From positions 206,366,001 through 206,430,000 of the forward strand of contig CM059582.1 of NCBI GenBank assembly GCA_030407085.1: a DNA stretch of 64,000 nt, read 5' to 3'. The notes under the pieces were generated by a model. That model ran no database searches and was not told the origin of the DNA. It saw only the letters and a list, made by a program, of their open reading frames with translations. A program made the translations under genes and the position numbers. This document shows, piece by piece, positions 12,121 through 24,009 of this stretch (positions are counted from its first letter, which is position 1; each line of letters starts with the position of its first letter). The DNA comes from Trichopria drosophilae (Eukaryota; Arthropoda; Insecta; Hymenoptera; Diapriidae).

Positions 12121-12174
12121 TAATATTAATCGTGATTTTTTGTTCATCCGAAATGATATGTTGGGTACTATGGC

Positions 12175-12460
12175 TAAAATAACTTGGGTTTCTAGTAAAC
12201 ACAACCCAAAATTTAGCTGAATAAAATCACTTCAAACTTGGTTCCCGGGACTTTTTGGATTTGGTGACTACAAATTTGAAGTTAGTTTTCAAAAATTCAA
12301 AATGGTGAATCCAACATGCCAAACGTATTTAATAAAATCAAACGAAATTGGATCCGCCATTTTGAATTTTTGAAAACTAATATCAGATTTGGGCTCAACG
12401 ACTCCAGAAACCGCCGAATACCGAGTTTGAAGTGATTTCATTCGGGTCAATCGATTAAAC
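12175..12460. repeat. Foldback copy of the ATGGCGGATCC-type repeat
   Basis: The left arm 'aatcacttcaaacttggttcc' faces 'accgagtttgaagtgatttc' in the right arm. Inside, 'gttttcaaaaattcaaaatgg' faces 'ccgccatttttgaa..gaaaac'-type sequence around 12355-12385. It links the foldback elements to the satellite in MTAP intron 5. Confidence 0.65.
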
Positions 12461-15400
12461 ACATGCGACTCTCATTTGGAAAAAAACTCGGCTTTAGCGT
12501 AGGCATTTTTGAGTCGCCATTTTGAAATGTAATCTTATGTATATTTATAAATATTTGAGATATTCTAATGTGGGAAATGATAAAAAAATAACGATAACTG
12601 AAAAAAACCTAAAAAATTCCTGATTTTTTAAATGAATGCTCGTCATTTTTTTACTTTTAAATTTGCGGCATTTTTCTATACACCATTCGAAAAGTAGGGT
12701 TTGGGCAAAAAACAACGTCAATTTCACATTTTTTTGCTACTAAAAAGATCTGTCAAATTTTTGAACTGTCAGCAAAAGACAGAAAAAGATTTGTAAAAAC
12801 GTTTTTTAATTTTTTTCTATATTTTTCAGTTTTAAACGGACATATAATAAAACGGTACATTGAAAATAAAAACTTTGGCCTGATTTGCAAAGAGCATATC
12901 TGAAAATAGCAGAATACCTATCGACGATAGAATATTTGATCATTTATCATAAAAATTATGCATTTCAAAATGAGATAAAATTCCTGGTGGCTTTTATTTA
13001 TATTGATGTTTTCAAGATTTTTTAAATTTTAATTTCATTTTTGTTGCATAATATTGTATATAGATGGAATTAAAACGTCCGTTTGGATCGTACAAAACAT
13101 AAAATTAAAGATAATTAAGTCTACAACAAAAATGACTTTTTCAATCCGTTTAGTAGTTTAAACATTAATTTTGTCAGCTATCAAATCATAAACTAATCAA
13201 ATTGTGCCCAGTTTCTTATCTTTACAAATAGGCTACTCTTTTGCGAAGAAAAAACACTTTTGTGTATTTTAGAAGAAAATATATCTACAAATATCATAGT
13301 CGAGCAATTAGCAAGTATTTTCATATTTACTTTGTTCGTGCAGCGTCTAGTTAGGTTAGGACAAAACTGAATAATTCAATAGTTCCTCCAGTTCTTTAAC
13401 TTAATTATTTAGTTTAATCGTGCTATTTTAAATCTACTCAATTCAGGAGGTACACTTTCAAATATAATGATCGTTATTATTATTTATGTTTTATATTTTT
13501 AAATCTATTTTTCGAAATATTACAACTTCGTCGTAATATAGATTAAAGATTCACAAGAGGTTTATTTCTATACGAAAAATGCTAAGCGTTTACGGTATTT
13601 ATGTAGCGTTTTTAACCATTCTACTTACAAATTATGTCAAAAAAGTTTTCATGTTCATCTTTTTTAATCTGTGATCATGACCGACATTGTAAAGGTCTCT
13701 TTTGCCAAAAAGTTTTGAAAACACATGTTTTTAGGATTGTTTTGAAACCAGCTGAACTATAGAACTCGAAAAGAAAACAAGATTTGAATAAAGCGTCAAC
13801 ATAGAAATACTCCTCTAAGAAAAACGCAGCGTTAAGAAGTAAAAAACGCTGCAATGAAGACGTTTTTATACTGGTTACCAATATCTGTAGATGTCTTAAG
13901 GTGTATTTATAAACTTGGAAAAAGTGAAACACTGCGATTTTGAAACGACTTCCGTAAATACAAAAAGGTTCAATGCACAAAAATTATTTTATAAATAATC
14001 TTTCTTTATGCACATTCTATGCAGGTCTGCTACAAAAAGAGAAAAAATCATTTTTCAAAAATAAAACACGTAGTCAAAAAAATGTTTTGGTAGTAAACAA
14101 TTTACTATTTCTCAATATTTGAACATACCTTACTTAACCATAAACCTACCGTAGTTTTACAATTGAATAATCAGTTTGAATATTCCTGAGTAGTACAATA
14201 GATGTAATAAAAATTATAAAAAAATAACCTCTTGTGGTAAAAATAGTTATTGCATGATATCAATAAAATATTCGCGATGTTAATTCAGCATTCAACTATT
14301 GTTATATGTTACAACCACTTCCCCCTTTTTTCATGGTTCCATTAACCATTTGCATCTTTTTTTAAATTATTTGTCTTATTGTAATTGGTTTCTTGATTAT
14401 TTAGTTTTAAGTTGAGTTCGATTATAATAAATAATTTTCACCTTAGTTTTAAGCTTTTCATTATGCAAAACTGTTTTAAATCACATATCATTTTGTAATA
14501 TTGGTTGTAAAAAATCAATTACTGTATATTTTATAATATAATTGAAGTGTCTGTTAACTAAAATAATTAGCTCAAACTTTGAAATTTACAAGACAATTTT
14601 TTACATGTACTCTTATTAAAAATTTATGTTAACTTCCGAAATAACTAGTATTAATCAGTAAATAATTAATTTTTTCTAATGAACTAAAGTTTATCGAATG
14701 ATAAGTCGTTAAAAAATGGATATAATATTTATGCACTTAACAAATTTCTTTTTGCAGAATAAAACCATTATAAATATGACGAAATAAATGATTTATTAAT
14801 AATGGATAACATTTTAAATAACGTCCTTAAGAACTACCATAGATTCTTTCGTAAAAGAATTTTATTTCAACATATTAAAATAACTTTATAATATAATATT
14901 AACATTTTACTGCGCGAAACTATCAATAGACGAACATATTCTGAACATTTTTTTAAACAATATTTTTAATCGATTTTTTTTAATGTCTCTTAATAATTTT
15001 ATATTCTACATGTGATAGGGCTATTGCACTTATAAAATAAAACTTTTCGAAATTAAAATCATCATTAATCATAAAAAAAGGATAATAAATACTTACATTT
15101 TTATTTCTTAAATTTATATGAACTGTATTGTTTTGATTATATTTAATATGTAAAATCATAAATTTGAAAACTAATGTTTTTATTTAGGTATTTATTACAT
15201 TTTAAAGAAAATTGTCTAGATGACTCCCTTGAACCTCGAACGAAACATTATTCTAGAACGAAATAAAAAGCATTGAGTGTTTATTCTTGTTCAACAATAC
15301 TCCATATAGAAAGACATTTTTTAATAGCTCAAAAATTATTTAAAACTCGTGTGGAAAGACATCTTAGACATTTTTATTAGATTTAACCCATTAGCCTCTG

Positions 15401-16735
15401 AAATTAAACCGCGACTTTGGGCTCTCAAATTTTAATCAAATTGCAGTTAGTATTCTGTGCCACTACATTTTCTTGGTATTTTTGGGTATGCTCTACACGA
15501 TGCAACCAATCAAAAAAGCGTAAAATGTCATGTTGTACTTTTTTTTTGCAAATTTTTGAAAAAATCGAATTATCATAAATATTTTGAATTCACCCATGAA
15601 CGATGAAAAATGATTTTGAAATCTGTGTAATGTTGTTTTGTACTAAATGATTCTCAGTATAATAATTAAGAGTTTGTCCTATTCGAAGTTATTGAAAATA
15701 TATTTTAAGAAATGAAACTTTCATAATGATAATAAAAATGGGTAATTTGTTTAGATTGGCATTAATTTTTTGAAAAAAAATGAAGGAAAAAACTAAGAAG
15801 TTTTATGCATTGGGTATTGAACCTTTGTATTGCCGGTCGGGTAATCTTCCGAAATTTAAAGAAAAGTACTTGCAATCTCCAACATAATCTGCTGGTTATA
15901 AAGCAAAATAATTCATTTATACATTATGCAGGGACATAAATTCGATATATTCCATTATTACAAAAAATACTTTTCTGAAAACTACTTTATAATGATCCCA
16001 AAATCACTAAAAACTAAAACATTTTCGTCAGCCATTTTTAATTTTGAACGAATTCATATGCGGATGCTCATGAAGTTATTAAAAAAAAACATGCGCTATT
16101 TTATCTGAATTAATAACAAATATGTATGTATACCTATTTTCGAATAGCAAACGTTCGAAATTTTACAAAATTCTTTCATTTTGCAGGCGTCATATTGAAT
16201 TAGTTTTTTAGGATGTGTAAATATTAACAACTTATTCGTGTTCAGCGATCACAAAAATCTATGTATACCCTCCCTTGTAAACAATATACTCGCCATTGAT
16301 TTTTTTTTATTGCATTATTTTTCATGTCTATATGTGCCATGCACAGTTTGGGCTGATGTTACTAGTAGACAAGCACAGTCAAGGGGTTAAAAATATTTGT
16401 CAATCAAACATTTTAAATTTAGAATTTGCGGATATTATTTGTCAAATCAGAATTTTAAGAAAGAAGAAATAAATTCAACATTTAATATAAGAAAACTACT
16501 TCAAGGCATTTTTGAAGTTGGAAGACAAAAATTCTGAAAAAATTCTACAGTTTAACTGGATTACAAAGAATACACATAAGAGCGATAAGTCTTATTCAAT
16601 TTTCAATGAATTGTCAGTATTTCATCACATTTCTTTCATTATTGTTAGTACTATTCATATGGCTTATTATTGATTTTAAAAATGAAGCTACATAAGTGTA
16701 AAACAAAACACGTGAAAATGTGCTTTGGTATAAAA
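12461..16735. other. AT-rich non-coding stretch, nothing recognised
   Basis: Poly-A/T-rich sequence with no open frame longer than about 100 codons and none with family resemblance (13675-13980 minus and 15926-16108 plus are unrecognised). I see no RNA gene or repeat with definable ends. Confidence 0.45.
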
Positions 16736-16739
16736 CGTT

Positions 16740-16925
16740 TTCTAAAATCGGATGTCCGTCCAAAAATCGACAAACCAAAAAGCCGAAAGATCCAAAACCG
16801 ACATCTAAAATACCGATATTCAAAAAGCCGACAGTAGAAAACCCGTTTTTGACTGTCGGTATTATGACAATTCGGTTTTTCTACTGTCCGTATTTTGACG
16901 GTCGGTTTTTTCGAGAAAATATAAT
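16740..16925. repeat. CCGACA repeat cluster D
   Basis: Forward units (aaaaatcgacaaaccaaaaag, ccgacatctaaaataccgat) run to 16840. Reverse units (tttgactgtcggtattatga, gacggtcggttttttcgag) then follow to 16915, an imperfect palindrome of the same family as clusters A-C. The overlapping short frames on both strands here come from the repeat. Confidence 0.75.
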
Positions 16926-17659
16926 CTCTTCCAAACCGTGCAAACAAACCTTTATAATATATCGCCTCAAGTCTTGTATTATATTAAAAATTGTATTATA
17001 TTAGTGTGATCAATAACTTAATGTTGGAAATTTAATTGTACTTACCATCAAGCTTTTTACAGCACCAAGCTTGATCCCTAGTTTCTTGACTAATTATCAA
17101 ACCACCGTCTTTATTACCACTATTATTTGATAAAAAGGCTGATCTCAAACTTGACATGTGCTGAAAGAAGATCTTCCGTGTCTCAATGTTATCGTTTCAT
17201 CGAAGCTAATTTGAGCTTCTAAGTTGAGATTAAAAATAAACACAGAAACGAATATTTGCTAGTTCGTTTCGTGGTGGAGGATAAACGAATGAACTATACT
17301 CAGTAGTAAAAGTAAATGATTCCGTAGTGAAAATGTTTAGAAAACACAAAATCATATTTACAAACATCAGATTTTGTTTGAAAGATGATAGTCTAACGAG
17401 ATCTCTCTTGATTATTTAAGACCTCACTCGTGGATGGTTATGAGAACAAAAAATTCCTTGAAATGAAACATTTATATTTTATTTGAAGTTAATGTATAAT
17501 ATAATTTAGTCTAACAAATGACTGGATGAAGCATTTCATTACAGTACTCTAAATTATTTTTTAGTAAGAAGTGCAATTTATATGTTTTTTAATAAAGAGT
17601 TATTTTAATTAAGGAGTTATATTTACAAGAATGTTTTATTGTCATAATATTTGGTATTG
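16926..17659. other. AT-rich non-coding stretch
   Basis: No gene, repeat or RNA is recognised. Confidence 0.4.
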
Positions 17660-17800
17660 ATGGACATTTTTATGATTTTTTTTTATAATTACAAAAAAAA
17701 AAGGATCTAATCATGCGCCGCGACGGGACTTGAACTCGCGACGTATCTCATAAAGAATTTATATACTACCCTTGTTATATATCTTTTATTTATAACGTCC
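17660..17800 (-). mobile_element. tRNA-like SINE fragment 2
   Basis: On the minus strand 'gtcgcgagttcaagtcccgtc' forms a T-arm-like stem-loop with a B box (GAGTTCAAGTCCC) at about 17718-17740. It is followed by 'gcggcgcatg' and an A/T tail. An A-box-like 'gggtagtatataaatt' lies about 40 nt upstream. It has the same layout as fragments 1, 3, 4 and 5. Confidence 0.5.
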
Positions 17801-19019
17801 TAAAAAATAATGTAGAATTATTGTGTTCACGCATTTTTATGGTTACTTCGTCAAGTATAAACTTGAATTTAATTAGGAAAGTTTTTACATAGAAATGTGA
17901 TTAATAAAATAATTCATCTTAAGTTTAAATATCTTTAGGTAGGTTTTTTAAGTTAAAATCTAATTTTTGTTGGATAATTGGATAAATATATTTTATTGAA
18001 ACACGCAGTTGATTTTATCTAAATGTCATATAAATAAAAATGTTTTACCCAATAACAATGATTTTGTTACATCCCTGAAAATGTTAGCAATTATCAACGA
18101 ATTTTTCACAAATGCTGCTAAGAAATTTAGTTAAAACATATAACTAAACTTATTTTAGGTCAATTCTTGTTTATCATCAGCTGTAATGATTAAATTTAGT
18201 AGATGCAGCCAACTTTTGAATTTCTATATATGATTTGTGGTATAAGACAAGAGGAAGTCTTAATTTTTTATATTAACTTTAGTCGAAATAAATTTAATGA
18301 TTACTGACTTTAAACTTTTTATAAAAAGTGCATCGATTTTCGATATTGCATTTTTAAATCGTCCAAATTGCATCGTGGTTTTTTGTATCCAATTGCACAG
18401 CTGATAACACTTTCTAAACCAGAATTAATTTTAGTTTCTGCGTAGATGATACTAACAAACAGAACCTACTTTCATGCTAAATGTGGTAGAACTTAAACGG
18501 TTGAATCATGAGACTATTAATACTCTAGATTTTCTGATCACAATTTTGTCATGGGAATGTCACTTTCAAGCTTTAATCAGAACTTTTGATAAGAACGTAA
18601 ACTAAGAAGAAAGATTAGTAGCGCATAATTACGATAATTTGAAAACCGGTCATTACTGCAATGGTTTACTTCTGATTTATCGACCATAAACAGGATGAGA
18701 TATCGTAAACCATAAGTTAACTGATATGCAGGTCTCATGTAAATGCAAAATTATGCAACAAATTGTAACTTTTCGTTTTCGAGGACTATCACGACAATGA
18801 AATGCAAAAAGTAAAAGTAAATTGTTTACACCAACACTTCGAACAATTCTAAATTAAAATAAGTAAACTGAAGTTTTGTTTTTAGAATTTGTAACCTCAT
18901 CCAATTATTCTCCATATATGTACCTCTCTCAGAAATGCATTTTTATTTAAAAAAAATTAAATATATTTTATAAATAATTCATATTTTCATAAACATGCGG
19001 TAACTACGGAAGTTTATTA
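17801..19019. other. AT-rich non-coding stretch
   Basis: Nothing recognisable beyond short A/T runs. Confidence 0.4.
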
Positions 19020-19150
19020 CGATTTTTTAAATTATATTTTAATTTAAAAAAAATGAGGATTCACTGTGTCGCGCTTGGGCTTGAACCCAGAATGTTCATC
19101 ATAAGACATTTGTACACCATTTTGATTATAATTCTTTTTTGTTATATATT
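19020..19150 (-). mobile_element. tRNA-like SINE fragment 3
   Basis: On the minus strand 'ctgggttcaagcccaagcgcg' supplies a B box and T-arm-like stem at about 19070-19092. The upstream 'aatggtgtacaaatgtctta' resembles a D arm and anticodon arm. An A/T-rich tail follows, as in the other copies. Confidence 0.5.
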
Positions 19151-20149
19151 TTTTATTAGGATTATTATAACATTTTTAGTAAGTTACTATCAATGACTAT
19201 GCAAAATTACCTTCAGCTGTGTTTTCCTTAAATTTGAAACAACGAATGTTTCTTTTGTCGACATCTATCCTAGAAATGTCTCGTTTGATTCGAATTGTGT
19301 AAAATTATTTAAATTGATTTATTACTTAAATATATATTTTTATTGTTACGAAGTTCGAATCTGAACGAACGTTTGTCAATGATGTTTAATACATTTTCTA
19401 TTCAATTTCAAAAAAATTAGTCAATTTTTATATGGCTATTAAAAATACCTCTCTTAAATTAATTTTTTCTTGACAGTAAGAAAAATGTTTTATAACAGTT
19501 ATTAAATTAATAGTAAAGATTACGCATTACTAGTTAACATAGTACACGAATCGCTAAGTTCATATTTCATTGTAATGTAAGTATTTAATTACAGCAACAT
19601 ATTTTTGACCTCGTATTAACATTTTTAAACATATAAAAATATATATAAAAATGTCTTTTATTATTTACAAACCGAATCTCACTTTATGAGCACAATAGGA
19701 TGCGACAAACTTATTCGTTACAGTGAACACAATATTGAAAGAACCGTAAACAGCAACAGATCTGACATATATTTGCGTGCGTGCCTTTATATTGGATTAT
19801 GTTGGACCTTTCAATCCTATTTAACGGAAAACAATTCAAATGCTATTATACGAGTGCATATATTTTTATAACAGAAAAATATAGTATATACTGTTAAAAA
19901 TATTGACGTCAAAATTAATATACATGTATAAGTCATTTGCATGTACAAGTATATTAAATTTCGTAAAGTGTACGTAAAAGTTAGCATGAATAAAATATGT
20001 TAATACATTTTTTCATAAAGTCGAGGAACTGAAATGATTTGTAATAATTCTTACCATATCTATTAGACTTACTATTATTTATTTTTGTAGATGTACATTT
20101 AACATTATTAGTATAATTATTTGCATAAGCATTTTAAAGCAGAATAATT
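19151..20149. other. AT-rich non-coding stretch
   Basis: No gene is recognised. A 61-codon + strand frame at 19686-19871 has no family resemblance. Confidence 0.4.
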
Positions 20150-20630
20150 TTTGGGCTGCAGAAACTTCAGGTTTTAGATTAAAAATATTGTACCGATGAT
20201 AAAACTTTCTTCAAAATAATTCTTTAGATTCGAAATCTTCTATTGATGGTAAAAATCTTGTTGAAAAGAGGTTTTAGATCTCACTAAAAGAAGGTTTTCA
20301 ACTAAAAATCTTCAGTCGATGATAAAACTTCAATTAAAAGAAATTTAGATGTAAAATCATATAAAACTCGCATCTCAGGACAATTTCTGATCTGGATTTT
20401 CTTATCATTGGTAAAATTCTTGTCGAAAACAAGTTTTGTTGAAACAAAGTTTACAACTAAAATCTTGTACCGATGGAAAATATGTCACTAAAAGAAAGTT
20501 TTGAAACAAAAATCTTCTATGTCGTTGAAAGAATATTTTAGATTTAAAATTTCTTGTCGATAATAGAACTCTTACCCGAAGGCAGTTTCTAACCTGAACT
20601 TTTTATGAGAGGTTTGTCTTCTTTTCATTA
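20150..20630. repeat. Degenerate tandem repeat, unit about 45-55 bp
   Basis: The phrase 'aaaatcttctattgatggtaa' and variants (attgtaccgatgataaaact, tcttcagtcgatgataaaac, cttgtaccgatggaaaatat) recur at roughly 45-55 bp spacing, with 'aaaagaaggttttcaact'-like linkers. The array is old and diverged, with no coding signal. Confidence 0.6.
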
Positions 20631-21239
20631 TTAAGTGCAGTATTAAGTACAAAAATGTCTTACTGTTTGTACAATTGAGAGGAAATATGAAATATCACAT
20701 TCCCGAATTGACCCTACCTTATCGACACTCGAGTTCGATACATGTGTATTAAATCTTTAATATTTGAGCCTATTAATTTAAAATTAAGACACCGTATATT
20801 AAGATTAATTTACTTGTGCATATTAAAAATGTATTAAATTTAAGAACATTTTTAACAGTGTAGGTAGTCGTTTTTATATAATTTTGAAGTTTTTCATGTA
20901 CATGCAATCTTTATATAGTAACTTTATTTTCAGAAAATTTTTGAATAAAACTAAATAACATGAAAGATTTTATAATTTTTATCTTACATTTCGGAGATTT
21001 CTGAGGGACCGCTCAAATATGTTTATAGTGAATTACGTGATATAATTTAGTTTTATTGTAAATCTCATTAAGTTAAATATAGTTAGTGAACTTTATGTGA
21101 TTATTATCAGAATAAGAACAAAAAACAAATATTGCACCATGTGTATACAAAAAAATTATAATATAGAATAATTACACTTATTTCACTAATTTTAAATTTG
21201 ATATATTTTTTAAAAAGTTGAACTTATGCATCAAAGTCT

Positions 21240-21540
21240 CCGGACCTTAAACTGTAAAAAAAATTCGGTAAATTACGAAAATATTTGGAAAATTACGGAA
21301 ATTTTCGCAATTTTCCAAATCTCTGCTATTGAAATGGCAATTTCGTATTCTTTATATGAAATTTATATTCAAATTAATCGAAAACAAGTGAACCGGACCT
21401 TACACTGTAAAAAATATTCGGAAAATTACGTAAATTTTCGCAATTTTCCAAATCTCTGCTATTGAAATAGCAATTTCGTATTCTTTATATGAAATTTAAG
21501 AAACCATATTCAAATTAATCGAAAACAAATGAAATTTCTA
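21240..21540. repeat. Tandem duplication, period about 154 bp
   Basis: Two near-identical units start at CCGGACCTTAAACTGTAAAA (21239) and CCGGACCTTACACTGTAAAA (21393). Both contain 'ttttccaaatctctgctatt' and 'atttcgtattctttatatga'. The short open frame over them is a consequence of the duplication. Confidence 0.85.
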
Positions 21541-22166
21541 AACTGCAAATAAAATTTCTGTTACTAAACAAAGTTATAAGTTGATATGACTTAAATTTTT
21601 GAAATTGTAACTTAAATTTTAGTGACAGTCTCTTTGCTTTGAAAAATTAATTAACCTCAAATGTTTATTTAAATATCTATTAACTAGATGTAAGAATTGT
21701 CAAATTCACACGTCTGCACTCGATTTGTTTATATTTCATTAAGGTAAAATATAGAAAGATCAAAATCAATGTAATACGTAATACCAAGTATGTATAAATA
21801 TTACAAAACGATTCGAAATTTTTAGTAATGGTTACTGGATAAAACTTTAAGTTACATGTTTCGGAAAAAGTTACATTTTTCGGAAATATACCTCAAAAAT
21901 CTTTTACTGTGTACATTTTCTTTTGTGATTCATGTAAACCATCGGAAAGACGTCATCCTCCGGAAAAATTGTAAATAGGTTTTTCCGATGTATTTTTGCC
22001 TCCTGAACCCGAATATAATGGTAAAATTTTATTTATTTTTGGACATTCCTAAATATGATTAAGCGAAAGTAGTTTTACAAAATCCAAAATGGTGGATCCA
22101 AAATGGAGAACGGGACTTATGAAATATTTCTGATGGCAAAAATAAGATGAATGATAAAACTCGACA
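21541..22166. other. Non-coding stretch with one ATGGTGGATCC-type fragment
   Basis: AT-rich. At 22078-22115 'aaaatccaaaatggtggatc' is a single relic of the satellite found at 39.5-41.7 kb. Nothing else is recognised. Confidence 0.4.
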
Positions 22167-22168
22167 TA

Positions 22169-22370
22169 CTCTCTAAATTCCTTGGAGTGAAAATTGAGCC
22201 ACTCTTTTATTAAGAGTGTAAATTTCGCTCTACGAAGAGTGCCATTTCACTTCATGAAGAGTGAAAGACAAAAAACTCACCCATAGAAGAGTAAAATATC
22301 ACTCTTAAGAGTGCAAATTTCAGTCTTTGTGATAGAGTGGCTAAATTTTCATTCCAAGAAATTTAGAGAG
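22169..22370. mobile_element. 202-bp MITE with TA target duplication and internal GAGTG repeats
   Basis: The left end CTCTCTAAATTCCTTGGAGT faces a right end whose reverse complement is CTCTCTAAATTTCTTGGAAT, and both continue into 'gaaaatt.agccactct'. TA lies immediately outside both ends (22167-22168 and 22371-22372). The interior is a run of inverted 'actctt..aagagtg' pieces. A small related piece (aagtgaataaaatttcactc) occurs at 28380-28420. Confidence 0.8.
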
Positions 22371-22815
22371 TATGACAGACGAAATTTTTAACTTTGATTA
22401 TAAGATGCTGGATACTACATGACCATGTCTTGAGAAGAGTATCAAAATAAAATTGTTTTTCAGTTTTTAAGTTTTTAAGTCGACTGCAAAAAATTACATA
22501 GATTTCTTTATATCGAATACGATATTAGATTTTTTCATTGTCTTCGTAAATAAGTATACTCATGTGTTCATATTATGAATCTTTTTCATTGCGTGGGTGT
22601 GACGAAGCCCCACCCTAGCATGCTCTAGATATCGTTTGTAGTGTCACACCCCGTATGTACATGTTCTCCATGAACGCTTCTTTAGAATGTTATATGTTTC
22701 AGTGATTTTGATCAAATCTCGATTTGGGATTGTGTTGACAAATCTTTATTTTTTGTAATTATAGGCCTTATAAAAGCGTTTTTTTTTTGTAGATCGCCTG
22801 CCCAGAACAAAAAAT

Positions 22816-22984
22816 AGTTCAGAATGATCTTATAATGTGTTCTATAAGTGGTCGGATGCATCAAATTATGAGGTTTTTCTGAGCTTGAGGTCATAAGGAT
22901 CTCATAATAAAATCAAGTTCAAAAAACCTCATAATTTGACGCATCTAACCTCTTATAGAACACATTGTGAGATTATTCTAAACT
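22816..22984. repeat. Hairpin repeat with arms of about 64 bp
   Basis: 'agttcagaatgatcttataa' at the left faces 'gagattattctaaact' at the right. 'tgtgttctataagtggtcgg' faces 'aacctcttatagaacacatt', and 'caaattatgaggtttttc' faces 'aaaaaacctcataatttg'. It is probably a small MITE. Target duplication was not resolved. Confidence 0.7.
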
Positions 22985-23093
22985 ACTCTTTTATTCTGAT
23001 ATGTATGACTATTCTCCAGATGCACTGAAAAGTAAAATGCATTTTTCTATGATCTAAATTTACGTCAACAATTCTTTTTTGGAAAATAATAAT

Positions 23094-24009
23094 CCCTAAT
23101 AGCATATTTTATTCCATTCATGTTCCTAGAATATTCAGTTGGAACATTGGGAATATTCCAAAGTGATATTCCTTCCATATTCCAGGAACATTGAAATGTC
23201 CAACATTCGAAATATTCTGCATTAGAAATATTATAAATAATATAAATTTTGTTAGAATATTCCAAAAACTATCAAATAATACAGACGAAATCATCGCAAA
23301 ATTCTTAGATTCGTGCCATCTCAGAGTTTAATGTAACTGATCACAACTAATGTATTAACTAATATATTAACAAAACCCATTTATAAGTAAATCACTTTAA
23401 ATACAGATATGAATGTTCCAAAAAGGTTTTGTCGCGATTATCATACAAAATCCGGCTTTGTTCATCTTTATACCATCTTCGTGTTTTCAATCGAAAACCA
23501 AAAAAATTATGATAATTAAACATTTTTATATTATTAGTTAATTGACCCGCAACACCAAGAAGTATTAATTATTATTTAATTTAATGTATTCACTGTATGT
23601 ATCTCGATTTTATGTACGCTTAAAAAAGCCAGGCTGGTTTAAATAAAGCTTTAATTATAAAAAAAAAATTTAAGCTGATTTCAGAATATTTCATTGAGGC
23701 ACAATTATTAAATGATTTCCTAAAAATCTAGGTAATTGTTAAAAATACAAATATATGTTAATTGTTTATGATCCCTCTCTATTAATTGATTGAGTTTTTA
23801 AAATATGCAAATAAAATGTTCAATCTGTGATGCTTAACAATATTTATGTTGCAGAATTTGTCAAAGTTCCTGGAATATTCCAAATTAATTTTCCAAACGT
23901 TGGATATTTCAATGTTCCTGGAATATGGATGGAATATGACTTTGGAATATTCCCAATGTTCCAAAGGAATATTCCGGAAATATGGATGGATTAAAGTGTG
24001 CTATTGGGG
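23094..24009. repeat. Foldback element built from GGAATATTCC motifs
   Basis: The left end CCCTAATAGCATATTTTATT faces a right end whose reverse complement is CCCCAATAGCACACTTTAAT. The outer 150-170 bp of both arms carry repeated 'ggaatattcc', 'tgttcctggaatat' and 'aacattg' pieces in inverted order. The centre (about 23280-23840) is plain AT-rich sequence. The short frames inside (about 60-74 codons on both strands) follow the repeat and are not genes. Confidence 0.75.

Noticed and set aside
17712..17745. Functional tRNA gene
   Set aside because: Only the T arm is convincing. The acceptor and anticodon arms do not pair cleanly, and four similar loci suggest a SINE.
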